DNA of 64,000 bases from GCA-2794515 sp033763335 (GTDB lineage: Bacteria > Chloroflexota > Anaerolineae > Aggregatilineales > Phototrophicaceae), in the NCBI GenBank assembly GCA_033763335.1, contig JANRKU010000086.1, forward strand, positions 13,153-77,152, read 5' to 3'. Below, piece by piece: positions 50,899-60,454 of this stretch (position 1 is its first letter; every line of letters begins with the position of its first letter). The position numbers and the translations under genes are program-made. The notes below the pieces were generated by a model. That model saw only the letters and a program-made list of their open reading frames with translations, did no database searches and was not told the origin of the DNA.

Positions 50899-51762
50899 AT
50901 GTATCCAAAACAATCCCAATCAGAAAATTTATCGGATATGCCCAAACCAGATGAATCAACCCTTCCGCCACAATTGGTCGAAAATTTGCGCTCCGCCGCC
51001 CGCGCCATCTTGCAATATGTCACCAATTTTAATCAGGATGCCGATGAGCAAGAACGCATTGCCCAACAAACCAATCATTTGGTAGACAATTTTTTGCATA
51101 ATGCCGAGCAGATAAAAGTGCAATCACGAGCGATGAACCAAAAAAATGCTGAGATGCGCGTCCTCGCCAAAAGCGGAAAATCCACCATCCAAGAATCTGC
51201 GAGTAGCATGGGGCAAATCCGCTCCCAAGTGACTGCTATTGCCAATACCATCATCAAATTGGCACAACTCACACGGCGCATTGATGAAATTATTTCGTCT
51301 GTCCAAGAAATTGCGACACAATCCAATTTATTGGCGCTGAATGCCTCTATTGAAGCGGCACGCGCTGGCGCACAAGGACGTGGGTTTGCGATTGTCGCAG
51401 ATGAGGTGCGGTCGCTCTCAAAACAATCGAATATGGCGGCGGAGCAGGTGCAACATATCTTGGCAGAGATTCAAACGGCGGTGGGGCAGACGATTCGCGC
51501 CACTGATAGCGGATTACAAAGTGTTGAGGCGGGGTTATTGACGGTGAGCGCAGTGGATGAGGTGATGAGCAAATTATCGCAAAATGTGAACGCATCCGAA
51601 GAAGCGACCACCAGCATATCAGAATTGCTATCGGTGCAAATTAAACATATCGAAGAATTGGCGATTGCCGTAGACCGTGCCAACCGCATCACCCAACAAC
51701 ATTTGACAGATATACCGATGTTGTCAAAAACGGGCGAAGGGCTGGCAGGTCTTTTGGGATAA
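50899..51762 (+). CDS. Soluble methyl-accepting chemotaxis-type signalling protein
   Basis: A 287-residue protein consisting mainly of an MCP signalling domain. The hairpin tip reads IQEIATQSNLLALNASIEAARAGAQGRGFAIVADEVR (in two parts), the most conserved stretch of all MCPs, which binds CheA/CheW. There is no membrane helix, HAMP or sensor domain; the first 50 residues are polar and probably disordered (SQSENLSDMPKPDESTLPPQ). So this is a cytoplasmic MCP-like protein. The C-terminal half is short, so the helical bundle may be asymmetric. No cheA, cheW or flagellar genes occur in the window. Start ATG 50899 is preferred to GTG 50896 because of GAGGAC upstream. A TATAAT is at 50853-50858. Confidence 0.88.
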   Translation: MYPKQSQSENLSDMPKPDESTLPPQLVENLRSAARAILQYVTNFNQDADEQERIAQQTNHLVDNFLHNAEQIKVQSRAMNQKNAEMRVLAKSGKSTIQESASSMGQIRSQVTAIANTIIKLAQLTRRIDEIISSVQEIATQSNLLALNASIEAARAGAQGRGFAIVADEVRSLSKQSNMAAEQVQHILAEIQTAVGQTIRATDSGLQSVEAGLLTVSAVDEVMSKLSQNVNASEEATTSISELLSVQIKHIEELAIAVDRANRITQQHLTDIPMLSKTGEGLAGLLG

Positions 51763-51764
51763 GT

Positions 51765-53249
51765 TTATCGCCAATCACCTAAGATGTTTGCATCATCACT
51801 AAAGGTCAATTGGAATACTTCATTGCTCGATAAATTTTGGATATATATCTGATAATCGCCTGTTCGGTTGCTGGAATATGCCAAATAACGCCCGTCTGGA
51901 CTAAAGGTTGGCATAATTTCATCTGAATCGGGCGCACTAATGCGAATTTGCCCCGAATCTGGATTGCGAATATCAATGAAGTAAAGTTCGTTATTTTGTT
52001 CACCTTCTGGACGTGCCGCATACACCACAAGGCTACTCGCAGAATCCCAACGGGGCATGGTTTCGATGGTGATATTACGGTCTGTAGTGAGCGATGTGGG
52101 CGTACCAGATGCGACATCAATAATGACCAAATCCACGCCAATACTATCGCCTTCTAACACATTACGCACAACGACAATTTTAGTGCCATCGGGCGAAAGG
52201 GCTGGATAGCTATAAGTGGCGGTATCGGTGGTGAGTTGGCGAATGACTTGTCCGCCACCATCGCCTGTCACTGTCAACAAAAACAGGTCATCGCGGTCTT
52301 GACCAAATTGTGTGCCGATGAGTGCCATGCGACTTCCATCTATCGAAAAATGGGGTTGCCGACTTTCAATAAATGCCTGAATAGCGGCTGGTGCGCTCAG
52401 ATTACTGGTAATCTCTAGCCCTTCAACATCTACTAATTCAACCGCATTGGCGAAATTATTGTTGACATCTTCAATGACATAAGCAAATTGTGTGCCACCC
52501 GCAAATGTTGTGATGGTTTGCCCACGTAAACTGGCAATCGGTACAGCCTCGCCTGTGGTTAATGAGAACATGACGAGTCTTTCAATACCAGCGAGATTGC
52601 CATTATTGCCAGAACGCCCCACCATAACCCCTGTCAAATCGGTGGGTGGGGGGATAAGGGTCGGTGTGGGTGTGGCAGATGGGGGTAATGTCTCGGATGG
52701 ATAGGGTGTGATAGTGGGTGTGGCGGTTGGCGGATTAATTGCCACAAATGCCGCGGTTATATCCAACGCGATTTGGGTTTGTTGCTCCAATTGACGGGTT
52801 TGTTGTGCTTCAAATTCTTGTGCAGTCGCCAATTCATTGAGTGCTACCTGTGTCGCTTGGGCATCGGCGGCGCTCCGATTTTGCCCAATAATGGCAATAA
52901 GCCCTATCATCAGGATGACGAACACCACCAACCCGCCAACGATAAAGCGCACCAAACGCCGACTGACACCGGGTAGCACTTCTTCTTCATCACGGGTTTT
53001 GACTTGTGTTTCGAGTTTTGCCAATAATTCTTTGGCTTTTTCGTTATTGGGTTCTAATTGCAATAGCGATGCCAGCGCAATGCGTTTTTCATCGTTATTG
53101 CTGGTGAGACGTGCCAATAGTAGCCACGCTTTGGCATTTTCCTCGTCTTCTTCTAACACCTCTTTCACTTTGATGAGTGCGGTGTCTATATCATTATTTT
53201 TTGCCGCTTCGACAGCTTGACGAAGCAATTCCTGATGAATTGGATCCAT
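51765..53249 (-). CDS. TPR - membrane helix - PD40 propeller protein (copy 1)
   Basis: A 494-residue protein. The cytoplasmic part (about 1-100) has TPR-like helices (DPIHQELLRQAVEAAKNNDI, AWLLLARLTSNNDEK). One membrane helix follows at about 106-128 (IVGGLVVFVILMIGLIAIIG). A helical/Thr-Pro stalk (about 130-200) leads to an extracellular PD40/TolB-like beta-propeller with repeats such as PALSPDGTKIVVVRN and PTFSPDGRYLAYSSNRTGDYQIY (in part). It has no kinase or enzyme domain. It lies 11 bp downstream of the similar gene at 53261, and a third relative is upstream of that, so they form a tandem family. Probably it couples an outside signal to a protein-binding platform inside. Confidence 0.87.
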   Translation of the reverse strand: MDPIHQELLRQAVEAAKNNDIDTALIKVKEVLEEDEENAKAWLLLARLTSNNDEKRIALASLLQLEPNNEKAKELLAKLETQVKTRDEEEVLPGVSRRLVRFIVGGLVVFVILMIGLIAIIGQNRSAADAQATQVALNELATAQEFEAQQTRQLEQQTQIALDITAAFVAINPPTATPTITPYPSETLPPSATPTPTLIPPPTDLTGVMVGRSGNNGNLAGIERLVMFSLTTGEAVPIASLRGQTITTFAGGTQFAYVIEDVNNNFANAVELVDVEGLEITSNLSAPAAIQAFIESRQPHFSIDGSRMALIGTQFGQDRDDLFLLTVTGDGGGQVIRQLTTDTATYSYPALSPDGTKIVVVRNVLEGDSIGVDLVIIDVASGTPTSLTTDRNITIETMPRWDSASSLVVYAARPEGEQNNELYFIDIRNPDSGQIRISAPDSDEIMPTFSPDGRYLAYSSNRTGDYQIYIQNLSSNEVFQLTFSDDANILGDWR

Positions 53250-53260
53250 AATTTCCCCCT

Positions 53261-54811
53261 TCAGCGTAAACGGAAGATGAGTTCTGGTAGGTAAATAACT
53301 TGAAGAACTTGTGCGGTGGTTGATGTGGCGAGTGGTGTGAGTTCGCGCCCATCATAACTGGTCAGGTAGACTGCGAATTGGTCGCCAATACGATTAGAGA
53401 TGAATGCCACATAGCGCCCATCAGTGGTAAAGGCAGGGGCGCGGTCTTCTGCGTTATCATCCCCTACAGTGAGTACATTTTGACCTTCCCCATTAGCTTG
53501 CATGATAAAAATGTCGGCATCGGTATTTCTATCGCTCACAAAAGCGATATGTGTCCCACGCGGATTCCATGTGGGTGCATAACTGCTTTTATCGGCGTTG
53601 GTGATACGGCGGGCTTCTTCTGGGGCATTGGGTTCTGGGATGGTCATCAGATAAATTTCGGTAGAGCCAACACTTTCTCTATCCGATGCAAAAGCGATTT
53701 CTCTGCTATTGGCAATAGGCGACCATTCTGGGTCTATATCCACATAGGGATTGTTGGTGATGGCATATTGCCCGCCACCATCTACTTGTGTATACCAAAT
53801 ATCGTCATCGCCATCTACATTGGTCACAAAGACCAACGATTGGGCATCTGGCGACCAACTCGGACTTGTCAGGCTTGTCCCTGTTAGGTTGGTAATGGCT
53901 TGTGCCTCAAGCAAATTATTGATAGGGGCGATATGTAATTGTGGGCGTGGGAGTGTTTGCCCCTCTATATCGGTTGGGACATCACGGATAAATGCCAAAA
54001 ATTGCCCCGATGGGTCTATGGCAATATCGCGGAAATCGTCACCCACAAGCGCGAGATTGGTCGCATCTCCCAAGCCAAGATAGAGCGATGGCACAACTGC
54101 ATCGGGCGCTAATCCCACATAATACAGCGTAAATTCTGTAAGGGGATAAGGAGTGGCGGTCGGTGTCATGGTGGCGGTGGGTGTGACGGTGGCGGTGGGT
54201 GTAAAAGTTGGTGGCAAGGTTGGCGCACGATTTGTCCCATCAAAGGTTGGTGGGGGCAGGGTTGGCAAGGGGGGCATGGGTGAATTTTCGATGGTTGGGA
54301 TTTCTGCCTGTACCACCAGTTGCGGTGTGGCGGTTGGGATGGGTGCTGGCGCAAGAATATTTGGCAATTGAGTGAGCAAGAGCAACCCCGCCACAATGAG
54401 CGCCCCAAATATGACCACAATGCCCAACCAGTCGTTATTGGCTGGTTTTTCGCCATCGGCAAGGGGTTCTGGTGTGGGTTTTGGCGCTTTTGATGTTTTA
54501 CGCTCCCCGCGCAATTGTGCCATTGTATCTTTGTTGACGGCGGATGAATCGGTTTTGCCTTGCTGACCCAATAGGGCGGCGAGTGCTTGCTTGGCACGGG
54601 CATTATCTGGGTTAATTTGTAGCACGCGCTCCAAACATTCTTGGCGTTCTTTTAGTGTATTGACGCACGAAGCCAACCAAATCCAAGCCAATTCGTTGGC
54701 GGGGTCAGATTCTATGACTTGCTCTAATAAGCGTCGCCCGGTGGCTCTATCACCACGCTTAGCGGCATCAATACCTTGTTCTAGTAATTGAGAAATATCA
54801 TCTTGGGACAA
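53261..54811 (-). CDS. TPR - membrane helix - PD40 propeller protein (copy 2)
   Basis: A 516-residue paralogue of the next gene. The N-terminus is TPR-like (LLEQGIDAAKRGDRATGRRL, WIWLASCVNTLKERQ). A charged, Pro-rich linker (about 95-125) precedes the membrane helix (WLGIVVIFGALIVAGLLLL, about 128-147). A long Thr/Pro stalk (about 155-215) contains repeated PTATPTVTPTAT-like units. The propeller shows FLAFIRDVPTD, PSWSPDAQSLVFVTNVDGDD and PTWNPRGTHIAFVSDRNTDA (in part). The stalk and order of domains equal those of the kinases at 20440 and 44988 with TPR in place of kinase. The stop lies 11 bp before the start of copy 1. Confidence 0.87.
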   Translation of the reverse strand: MSQDDISQLLEQGIDAAKRGDRATGRRLLEQVIESDPANELAWIWLASCVNTLKERQECLERVLQINPDNARAKQALAALLGQQGKTDSSAVNKDTMAQLRGERKTSKAPKPTPEPLADGEKPANNDWLGIVVIFGALIVAGLLLLTQLPNILAPAPIPTATPQLVVQAEIPTIENSPMPPLPTLPPPTFDGTNRAPTLPPTFTPTATVTPTATMTPTATPYPLTEFTLYYVGLAPDAVVPSLYLGLGDATNLALVGDDFRDIAIDPSGQFLAFIRDVPTDIEGQTLPRPQLHIAPINNLLEAQAITNLTGTSLTSPSWSPDAQSLVFVTNVDGDDDIWYTQVDGGGQYAITNNPYVDIDPEWSPIANSREIAFASDRESVGSTEIYLMTIPEPNAPEEARRITNADKSSYAPTWNPRGTHIAFVSDRNTDADIFIMQANGEGQNVLTVGDDNAEDRAPAFTTDGRYVAFISNRIGDQFAVYLTSYDGRELTPLATSTTAQVLQVIYLPELIFRLR

Positions 54812-54840
54812 AATGTGCCTCCATTGGGGTTAGCGGGTTT

Positions 54841-55197
54841 TTATGATGATGATATGATGATAAACACCACAATGACGGTAATCACCATCAGGGCGGCAAT
54901 CCCACCAAACAAGATGAGGGTCTTATTTTGATTGGCAGACTCGCGGTAATTCATTTTATCCAATGCTTTTTTGGCGGCTTCATTGGTTGGATTCAATTCT
55001 AGGGCTTTGGTGAGCCAGCTAATGCGTTCTTTTTCGCTACTAGCGAGTTTTGCCAACCACATAATAGCGGTTTCATTGCGTTTATCGCGGGTGTGAATTT
55101 GCCTAAACATCATTTTTGCGCCGTCTTTTTGACCATCTTTGGCGGCTTTGACAGCAAGTTGAAGCAATTCTTCATTACTCGTTTGTTTATTGACCAT
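54841..55197 (-). CDS. TPR-like protein with C-terminal membrane anchor (no propeller)
   Basis: A 118-residue protein that begins like the two downstream paralogues: SNEELLQLAVKAAKDGQKDGA, then WLAKLASSEKERISWLTKALELNPTNEAA (in part). It ends with a membrane helix (TLILFGGIAALMVITVIVVFIIIS). It therefore keeps only the cytoplasmic TPR part and the anchor; stalk and propeller are missing. The stop comes right after the helix and no propeller code is found downstream before the next start, so it is either a natural short form or a clean truncation. It is 30 bp upstream of copy 2 on the same strand. Confidence 0.8.
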   Translation of the reverse strand: MVNKQTSNEELLQLAVKAAKDGQKDGAKMMFRQIHTRDKRNETAIMWLAKLASSEKERISWLTKALELNPTNEAAKKALDKMNYRESANQNKTLILFGGIAALMVITVIVVFIIISSS

Positions 55198-55259
55198 GGT
55201 TATCACTCACATTCTGACTTATTACATCATGCCCCCTATTTTAGCATCAAATCAACAAT

Positions 55260-55712
55260 TTAACGAAAATCGGTACTTTCTAACCATATCGTCACAGGAC
55301 CATCATTATATATCTGCACCAACATCATCGCCCCAAACACCCCATGCGCCACTTTTGTCACGCCTTCTTTGATAAGACACTCAGAAAAGTGCTTCACCAA
55401 TGGCTCGGCATGGTCTGGGCGCGAGGCATCTATAAAACTGGGTCTGCGCCCTTTGCGTGTATCGGCATAGAGGGTAAATTGGGATATGACCAACACACCC
55501 CCGCCCACATCCAACACCGACCGATTCATTTTGCCATCATCGTCTGGAAATACCCGCAATTGAGCCGTTTTTCGTGCCAATAATTCGGCATCGGCAGGGG
55601 TATCGGTATGGGTTATGCCCACCAATGCCACAAACCCGCGTTCTATTGCCCCTGTTACTGCCCCATCTACCGATACTTGCCCTTGTGTGACCAATTGTAA
55701 AAGCACGCGCAT
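55260..55712 (-). CDS. dtd: D-aminoacyl-tRNA deacylase
   Basis: A 150-residue enzyme that removes D-amino acids (and glycine from tRNA-Ala) mischarged on tRNA. Both signatures are present: the SQF-T motif in GGVLVISQFTLYADTRKG and the NxGPVT motif in IYNDGPVT, which holds the cross-subunit Gly-cisPro. The start MRVLLQLVTQGQVSVDG is typical in length and sequence (M-R-x-x-x-Q-R-V-x-x-A-x-V), with Leu-Val-Thr replacing R-V. The end of the gene is near but does not overlap the TPR-anchor gene. It is an ordinary single housekeeping gene. Confidence 0.93.
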   Translation of the reverse strand: MRVLLQLVTQGQVSVDGAVTGAIERGFVALVGITHTDTPADAELLARKTAQLRVFPDDDGKMNRSVLDVGGGVLVISQFTLYADTRKGRRPSFIDASRPDHAEPLVKHFSECLIKEGVTKVAHGVFGAMMLVQIYNDGPVTIWLESTDFR

Positions 55713-55822
55713 TGTTGATAACCATCCTTTAATCGGCTAAGATAGTAAAGGCATTAATGCCCTAACCAGATATTATAACCTACCCTGATATGTGCCTAAC
55801 ATGTCATCTCTGCACTAGGGGC

Positions 55823-55954
55823 GTGCCTGCAAACCACCCCTATCCCCCCAGCCTCTTGCTCCATGCAATGGGGAAAGAGGGTGAAGCGCATCAAAACGGT
55901 GCTTTAGCCCCCTCTCTACCCCTGTGGGGTGGGGGGTAATGACTTTGCAGGCAC
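55823..55954. repeat. 132-bp inverted-repeat element (MITE-like)
   Basis: Perfect 11-bp terminal inverted repeats GTGCCTGCAAA / TTTGCAGGCAC enclose 110 bp of partly self-complementary, C-rich then G-rich sequence (ACCCCTATCCCCCC and GGGGTGGGGGGT near the two ends). No coding content. It occupies the only gene-free stretch longer than 300 bases in the window (55713-56037). Confidence 0.65.
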
Positions 55955-55966
55955 ATCTTAGTGTAA

Positions 55967-55986
55967 GGGCGCAACATGTTGCGCCC
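55967..55986. repeat. REP-like palindrome, GGGCGCAAC family, copy 2
   Basis: Perfect GGGCGCAACATGTTGCGCCC, preceded by GTAA, 51 bp upstream of the giant kinase-like gene and 12 bp after the inverted-repeat element. Confidence 0.85.
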
Positions 55987-56037
55987 CCACCATGATGACT
56001 GGGTAAGGTTATGCGAGTCTATGAATGGGAATAGCGT

Positions 56038-59000
56038 ATGGCGGATAGCCTCTTTGATAACCGTTACCGATATGATTATATTTATCCACGCGGACGCAGT
56101 GGTGAGACCCTACGGGCGTATGATACCGCCCAAAATGACCGCCTTGTGGTGATTAAGCGCCCCGCCCCCAATGATGCCCCTCCTATCCGCGCAGGACAAG
56201 AGGTGAGTATTCTCAATGAGCGCAAAGCACTCAAGCAATTGGCGGGTCATCCCGTCCTCACTGCCTTTTTGGGCGATGGACAATTCAACATTGGCGGGAT
56301 GCCACATCAATATATCGTCATTGAACGCGCAGAAGGCTTGGTCATTGCCGACGTGGTGCTAGAACTCGCCCGTAAAGGCGGACGCTTGCCCCAACTCGAA
56401 ATGTTGATGATTGCCGATTCTCTGCTCGATTTACTCAGCACCGCCCATAGTCGGGATATTGTTTATAACGATGTGGATGCCAAGCATCTTTTTTGGGATA
56501 GAAGTGCCTATCGCCTCAAGGTGATAGATTGGGGTAATGCTGTTTTTCTGGATGGCGAGAGCATTAGCCCACAAGGGATTAGCAAGCAGAGCGATATTTT
56601 TCAGGTGGCGGAATTATTGTTTTTCATCTTATCGGGTGGACGGCGCATGGATGTCCCCCGTGATGCAGGTGATGATTTTGCCCTCGCATTTGGTGATGAT
56701 GAAGCGCGAGTTGCACCTCGCTTACGGGCAATCATCAGCAAAGCCGCCCACCCCAACCCCAAATTCCGTTATGCCAATATCCCCGATTTACGCCGTGACC
56801 TCACCGAGTATCGCAAACCGATAGAACGGGAACGCGACACGGTGGTGAATATGGTCATAGACCGTCTGCGTAAAAATTTGAGCAAGACCGATATTCAGGG
56901 CTTACTAGAGGCATTAGAGCCTGTTTTGGCACAAGATTCGGGCTTTCCTGCGGGGGTCAAAGCGCAACAAGCACTATTAGACCGCGCCCGTGATTTGGAA
57001 GTGAGCGCAGAGCTAGATGCAGTACGGATTTATGCTATGTCGGGTAATTGGGGCAGGGCAAGTGAATTGCTCAATGACCTCAAAGACCGCGCTGGCACTG
57101 CTACCCGTCAAAAAGTGTTTTTATTGGCAGATTGCGCCACTTTCCTCAAAGATATGACCATCATCCCCGCCCTACAAACGGTGATGAATGGCTTGTTCGA
57201 TGAACAATATGACCAGACGGCTCATGCCCTCATGACCGATATGAACGCCGATGATGAATTACGCGGGATTCAATGGCGGGTCGCGGAGCGCATGACGGCA
57301 CATATCCCGCAAATCAAATTATTGCACCCCAATCTGTATCGGGTACGGGTGGCATTACGCACCTTGCAAGCCGAAAATGTGACGATTGGCGGTGCATTAG
57401 GGACGCTGGATGACCTTGATGCGTTGCTGGCAGAATTATCTCATCAAGAAACACCATTTTTGCCAGAATTGGCAGAAGGCTTTTTCAATGTGACCCAATT
57501 GCAAGAGAAACTCTGGGGGCAATTGGGCAGTATTGCCTCACAAACAGGCTTTTCTGAAAATAAATTACCGCGTAGTAGCCTAGAACGCGCCCAAGAAGCG
57601 ACTCGTATTCTGTTGGATAATTTGCAAATCATCACCCAACAAGCCACCACCAGCCCACGCGAGGCATTGATGGCGTTGGATGTGAATAAGACCATAGACC
57701 CCACATCGCCCGTTTGGGAATGGGTCGGTAATTTGCTTAATGCGCTGTATCAACGCATGGAAGCCTATCAGTCCTTCATCCCCTCTGCTGATGGAAGCGA
57801 TATTGAGGCATGGCTGACCAATAGCCGTAAAGACCTCATCCCGTTTATTGAGCGATTATCAGACCCTGCCCTCAAAACGATGGCAGAAGGCTTTAAGACT
57901 GCCAGCACGTTATGGGCAGAATATGGTAGATGTGCCTTACAGGGCAATCGTGAAGGGGCTGTGATGGCGTTGGATGGCGCGATAGAGCGTTTATCTCTAT
58001 TTGCGCCAACACTCGCCCAATGGCTCAATCAATTGCATGGGATTGTGGAAAATGCCAGTTATGTTGAGCGTCATAGCCTGTTTGGTGGGTTGGGACGCGC
58101 CCTCGCTGATGGTTGGGAGGCATTTGATAGGGGACGTTTGGCAGATGCGGAACGGTTGGGGCAACATGCCCTCGAAATTGCCCGTAACGAGACAGAACGC
58201 GCTGTGGCACAACGGCTATTTTCGTTGTGTGGATTGGCACGCGATTGGAGTGAACGCGAGAGCATCACCAGTCGCGCTCGTACCCAAACGGCGCTAGAAG
58301 CAGTCACAACCCTTTTTACACCACAAGAACTTGCCATCCGCAAAAATTTTACCTCACAAATGCCCTCGCGTGAGACGTATCTCCGCGCCATGCAAAAAGG
58401 TCTGATTGAAAATCTGAGCAAAGAGAGCGCCCCCGCCTTGCGGATTTTGTTCTTCAACAATATTTTGCAAGCCTCGCTAGAAGCCCATGATGCCAATTTG
58501 AATGATGCCCGTTTTTGGCGTGAAGTGGCGGTCAAATTACTCGGTGATTATGGGGCGCGTCATGTCACCACACGCCAATTAGATGAATTTATCGAAAAAC
58601 GGCGTGTCCTCAATAGTGCCTCAGAAATAATCAATCGGGTGAATGGCAAGCACGCCCTCGAAACGCTCGAAATTACCCGCAGACAATTGGAAGATAACCC
58701 AGAATCGCGCCCACTCGCGCCCATCATCCAAAGCCTACGCGACCTCGAAAATGCCCTCAAAGATTGGGCAGATGGCGAATTTAAGCCAGCAGGCATGAAA
58801 TTGGAGACGGCGATAAAATCGGCACAATCTGTCAGCGCCGATGTGGATATTAATCTGAACGATTATTTGACATGGCTCAATGAATTACAAGCCGTGTGCG
58901 CCGAATTACATACGCGCTTTCGGCAGATGCGCCAACTTGTTGAACGCCGTCCCGATTCACCTGTAGATGCGATACATGAGGCACATTATCGCGCTGTGAC

Positions 59001-60429
59001 CATGACGACAGAGCGACTTGGCGAAAGTTATGCCGCTCAACTGCTCATGTGGCATGAGACCTATGTGCAATTTTTGAGCGCCTATACCGATATTACCCTG
59101 CGCCGTAGCGCGAAATTGGCGCGGTTCAACGAATTGTTCAAAGCGATGTTCATAGACCGTCACCCTGCCTATACGTTGTATCGGCATTGGTACGACATCA
59201 CCGATAATTCGCCAGAATTTCCCGCCCCGCCGACCACCGACCCAACCCCACGCTTGGATGAAAATGCCGATAGTGGGGTAGTTATGGAAGGGGATGATGA
59301 TGCCCCTGTTCCGCAAAAGGTCAAAACTGCCGAAAATCCACTGGCACAATCGCGTTATAATGCCCCGCGCAAAAAACCGATGCGCTGGATTATCCCCCTC
59401 GCTATTTTTGCGATGGCGATTGGCATTGCTGGTGCAATTTTGTTGATAGGGGGCAATAATGCCAATAGTGGCACAGATATCACATTGGTTGCCGAAACCA
59501 CGCCGACTAATGAAGCCACATCGGAGCTAACCGCCGAAGCCATGTCAACCTTGCCACTCATCGCCCCTGTGGAATTTTCATCCACAGAAAATGCCGATGT
59601 GACCCCAGACAACACCCTGCCGCCCCTCACATTGGTGACACCCACCCTGGTCACACCAGAGGTTGTGGCGCGGATTACCGATACGCCATCACCCATCCCG
59701 CCGACCAACACATCTGCACCAACCAATACGCCCATTCCGACTAATACAGCCATTCCCACTGAGACCCCAACCCCAACATTGACCTTTACGCCAACGGTCA
59801 CACCAACAGCAACTTTGCCCGCACAAGGGTTACAAGGGTGGCAAAATTTAATCACCTTAGCAGAAGAACAGCCAACCGATACATGGGACACAGAAAAATT
59901 TGCGCCTGCCGATGATGTTGTGGGTGCATGGCGCTTGGGTGTGGGCGAGATTGTGTCTGAGGATGATTTTATCGTCACATTTGACCCAGAATTGCTCAAT
60001 ATCACCTATGGCAATGATGCAACATCGCGGATTCGGCGAGTAGAAGCGACTTTTAGCCTTATCACCTATGACCCGCGCCTCGTTGACCAAGAAGCCGTCT
60101 ATTTTGGGGTGATGTTGCAAAGTGCCAACCGCCCAGAACTTAAAGTCGGGTTGCATATTCAGGTGGTGAATTTGACCACCCTCAATTTATGGCTACAAAA
60201 TGGTGATGAGCGCACCTTCATTTTGCAACGCTCCGTCAATAGCATTAATCCCCGCGTGCGTTTGGAGCGTGATGATACCACAGGCTATGTCACCGCGTTT
60301 TTAGATGATTTTCAGGTGGGTGAGCCGATGGTCTTTGTCGCACCAGAGGCATTTGTCGCTCCTGCGGTTTATGTGCGCGATGGCGGGGTGTTGCTCAATT
60401 TGCTCAATTGGCGCATGTGGTTGCGATAA
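56038..60429 (+). CDS. Giant transmembrane protein with degenerate kinase domain
   Basis: A 1463-residue protein. The N-terminal 270 residues have the protein-kinase fold but altered motifs: the glycine loop reads PRGRSGETLRA, the VAIK Lys is present (LVVIKRP), HRD-L-K-P-E-N becomes YND-V-D-A-K-H (the catalytic-loop Lys and Asn are lost), and DFG is DWG. It may be a pseudokinase or use another mechanism. A large helical region follows (about 280-1080), a membrane helix at about 1118-1137 (WIIPLAIFAMAIGIAGAILLIGG), a Thr/Pro stalk to about 1265 with PTNT repeats, and a C-terminal beta-sandwich-like domain (about 1270-1463). That last domain, probably extracellular, has no evident signature. 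The frame is intact throughout. Confidence 0.85.
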   Translation: MADSLFDNRYRYDYIYPRGRSGETLRAYDTAQNDRLVVIKRPAPNDAPPIRAGQEVSILNERKALKQLAGHPVLTAFLGDGQFNIGGMPHQYIVIERAEGLVIADVVLELARKGGRLPQLEMLMIADSLLDLLSTAHSRDIVYNDVDAKHLFWDRSAYRLKVIDWGNAVFLDGESISPQGISKQSDIFQVAELLFFILSGGRRMDVPRDAGDDFALAFGDDEARVAPRLRAIISKAAHPNPKFRYANIPDLRRDLTEYRKPIERERDTVVNMVIDRLRKNLSKTDIQGLLEALEPVLAQDSGFPAGVKAQQALLDRARDLEVSAELDAVRIYAMSGNWGRASELLNDLKDRAGTATRQKVFLLADCATFLKDMTIIPALQTVMNGLFDEQYDQTAHALMTDMNADDELRGIQWRVAERMTAHIPQIKLLHPNLYRVRVALRTLQAENVTIGGALGTLDDLDALLAELSHQETPFLPELAEGFFNVTQLQEKLWGQLGSIASQTGFSENKLPRSSLERAQEATRILLDNLQIITQQATTSPREALMALDVNKTIDPTSPVWEWVGNLLNALYQRMEAYQSFIPSADGSDIEAWLTNSRKDLIPFIERLSDPALKTMAEGFKTASTLWAEYGRCALQGNREGAVMALDGAIERLSLFAPTLAQWLNQLHGIVENASYVERHSLFGGLGRALADGWEAFDRGRLADAERLGQHALEIARNETERAVAQRLFSLCGLARDWSERESITSRARTQTALEAVTTLFTPQELAIRKNFTSQMPSRETYLRAMQKGLIENLSKESAPALRILFFNNILQASLEAHDANLNDARFWREVAVKLLGDYGARHVTTRQLDEFIEKRRVLNSASEIINRVNGKHALETLEITRRQLEDNPESRPLAPIIQSLRDLENALKDWADGEFKPAGMKLETAIKSAQSVSADVDINLNDYLTWLNELQAVCAELHTRFRQMRQLVERRPDSPVDAIHEAHYRAVTMTTERLGESYAAQLLMWHETYVQFLSAYTDITLRRSAKLARFNELFKAMFIDRHPAYTLYRHWYDITDNSPEFPAPPTTDPTPRLDENADSGVVMEGDDDAPVPQKVKTAENPLAQSRYNAPRKKPMRWIIPLAIFAMAIGIAGAILLIGGNNANSGTDITLVAETTPTNEATSELTAEAMSTLPLIAPVEFSSTENADVTPDNTLPPLTLVTPTLVTPEVVARITDTPSPIPPTNTSAPTNTPIPTNTAIPTETPTPTLTFTPTVTPTATLPAQGLQGWQNLITLAEEQPTDTWDTEKFAPADDVVGAWRLGVGEIVSEDDFIVTFDPELLNITYGNDATSRIRRVEATFSLITYDPRLVDQEAVYFGVMLQSANRPELKVGLHIQVVNLTTLNLWLQNGDERTFILQRSVNSINPRVRLERDDTTGYVTAFLDDFQVGEPMVFVAPEAFVAPAVYVRDGGVLLNLLNWRMWLR

Positions 60430-60454
60430 AGATAAAAATAGGCAGGTTTTATAA

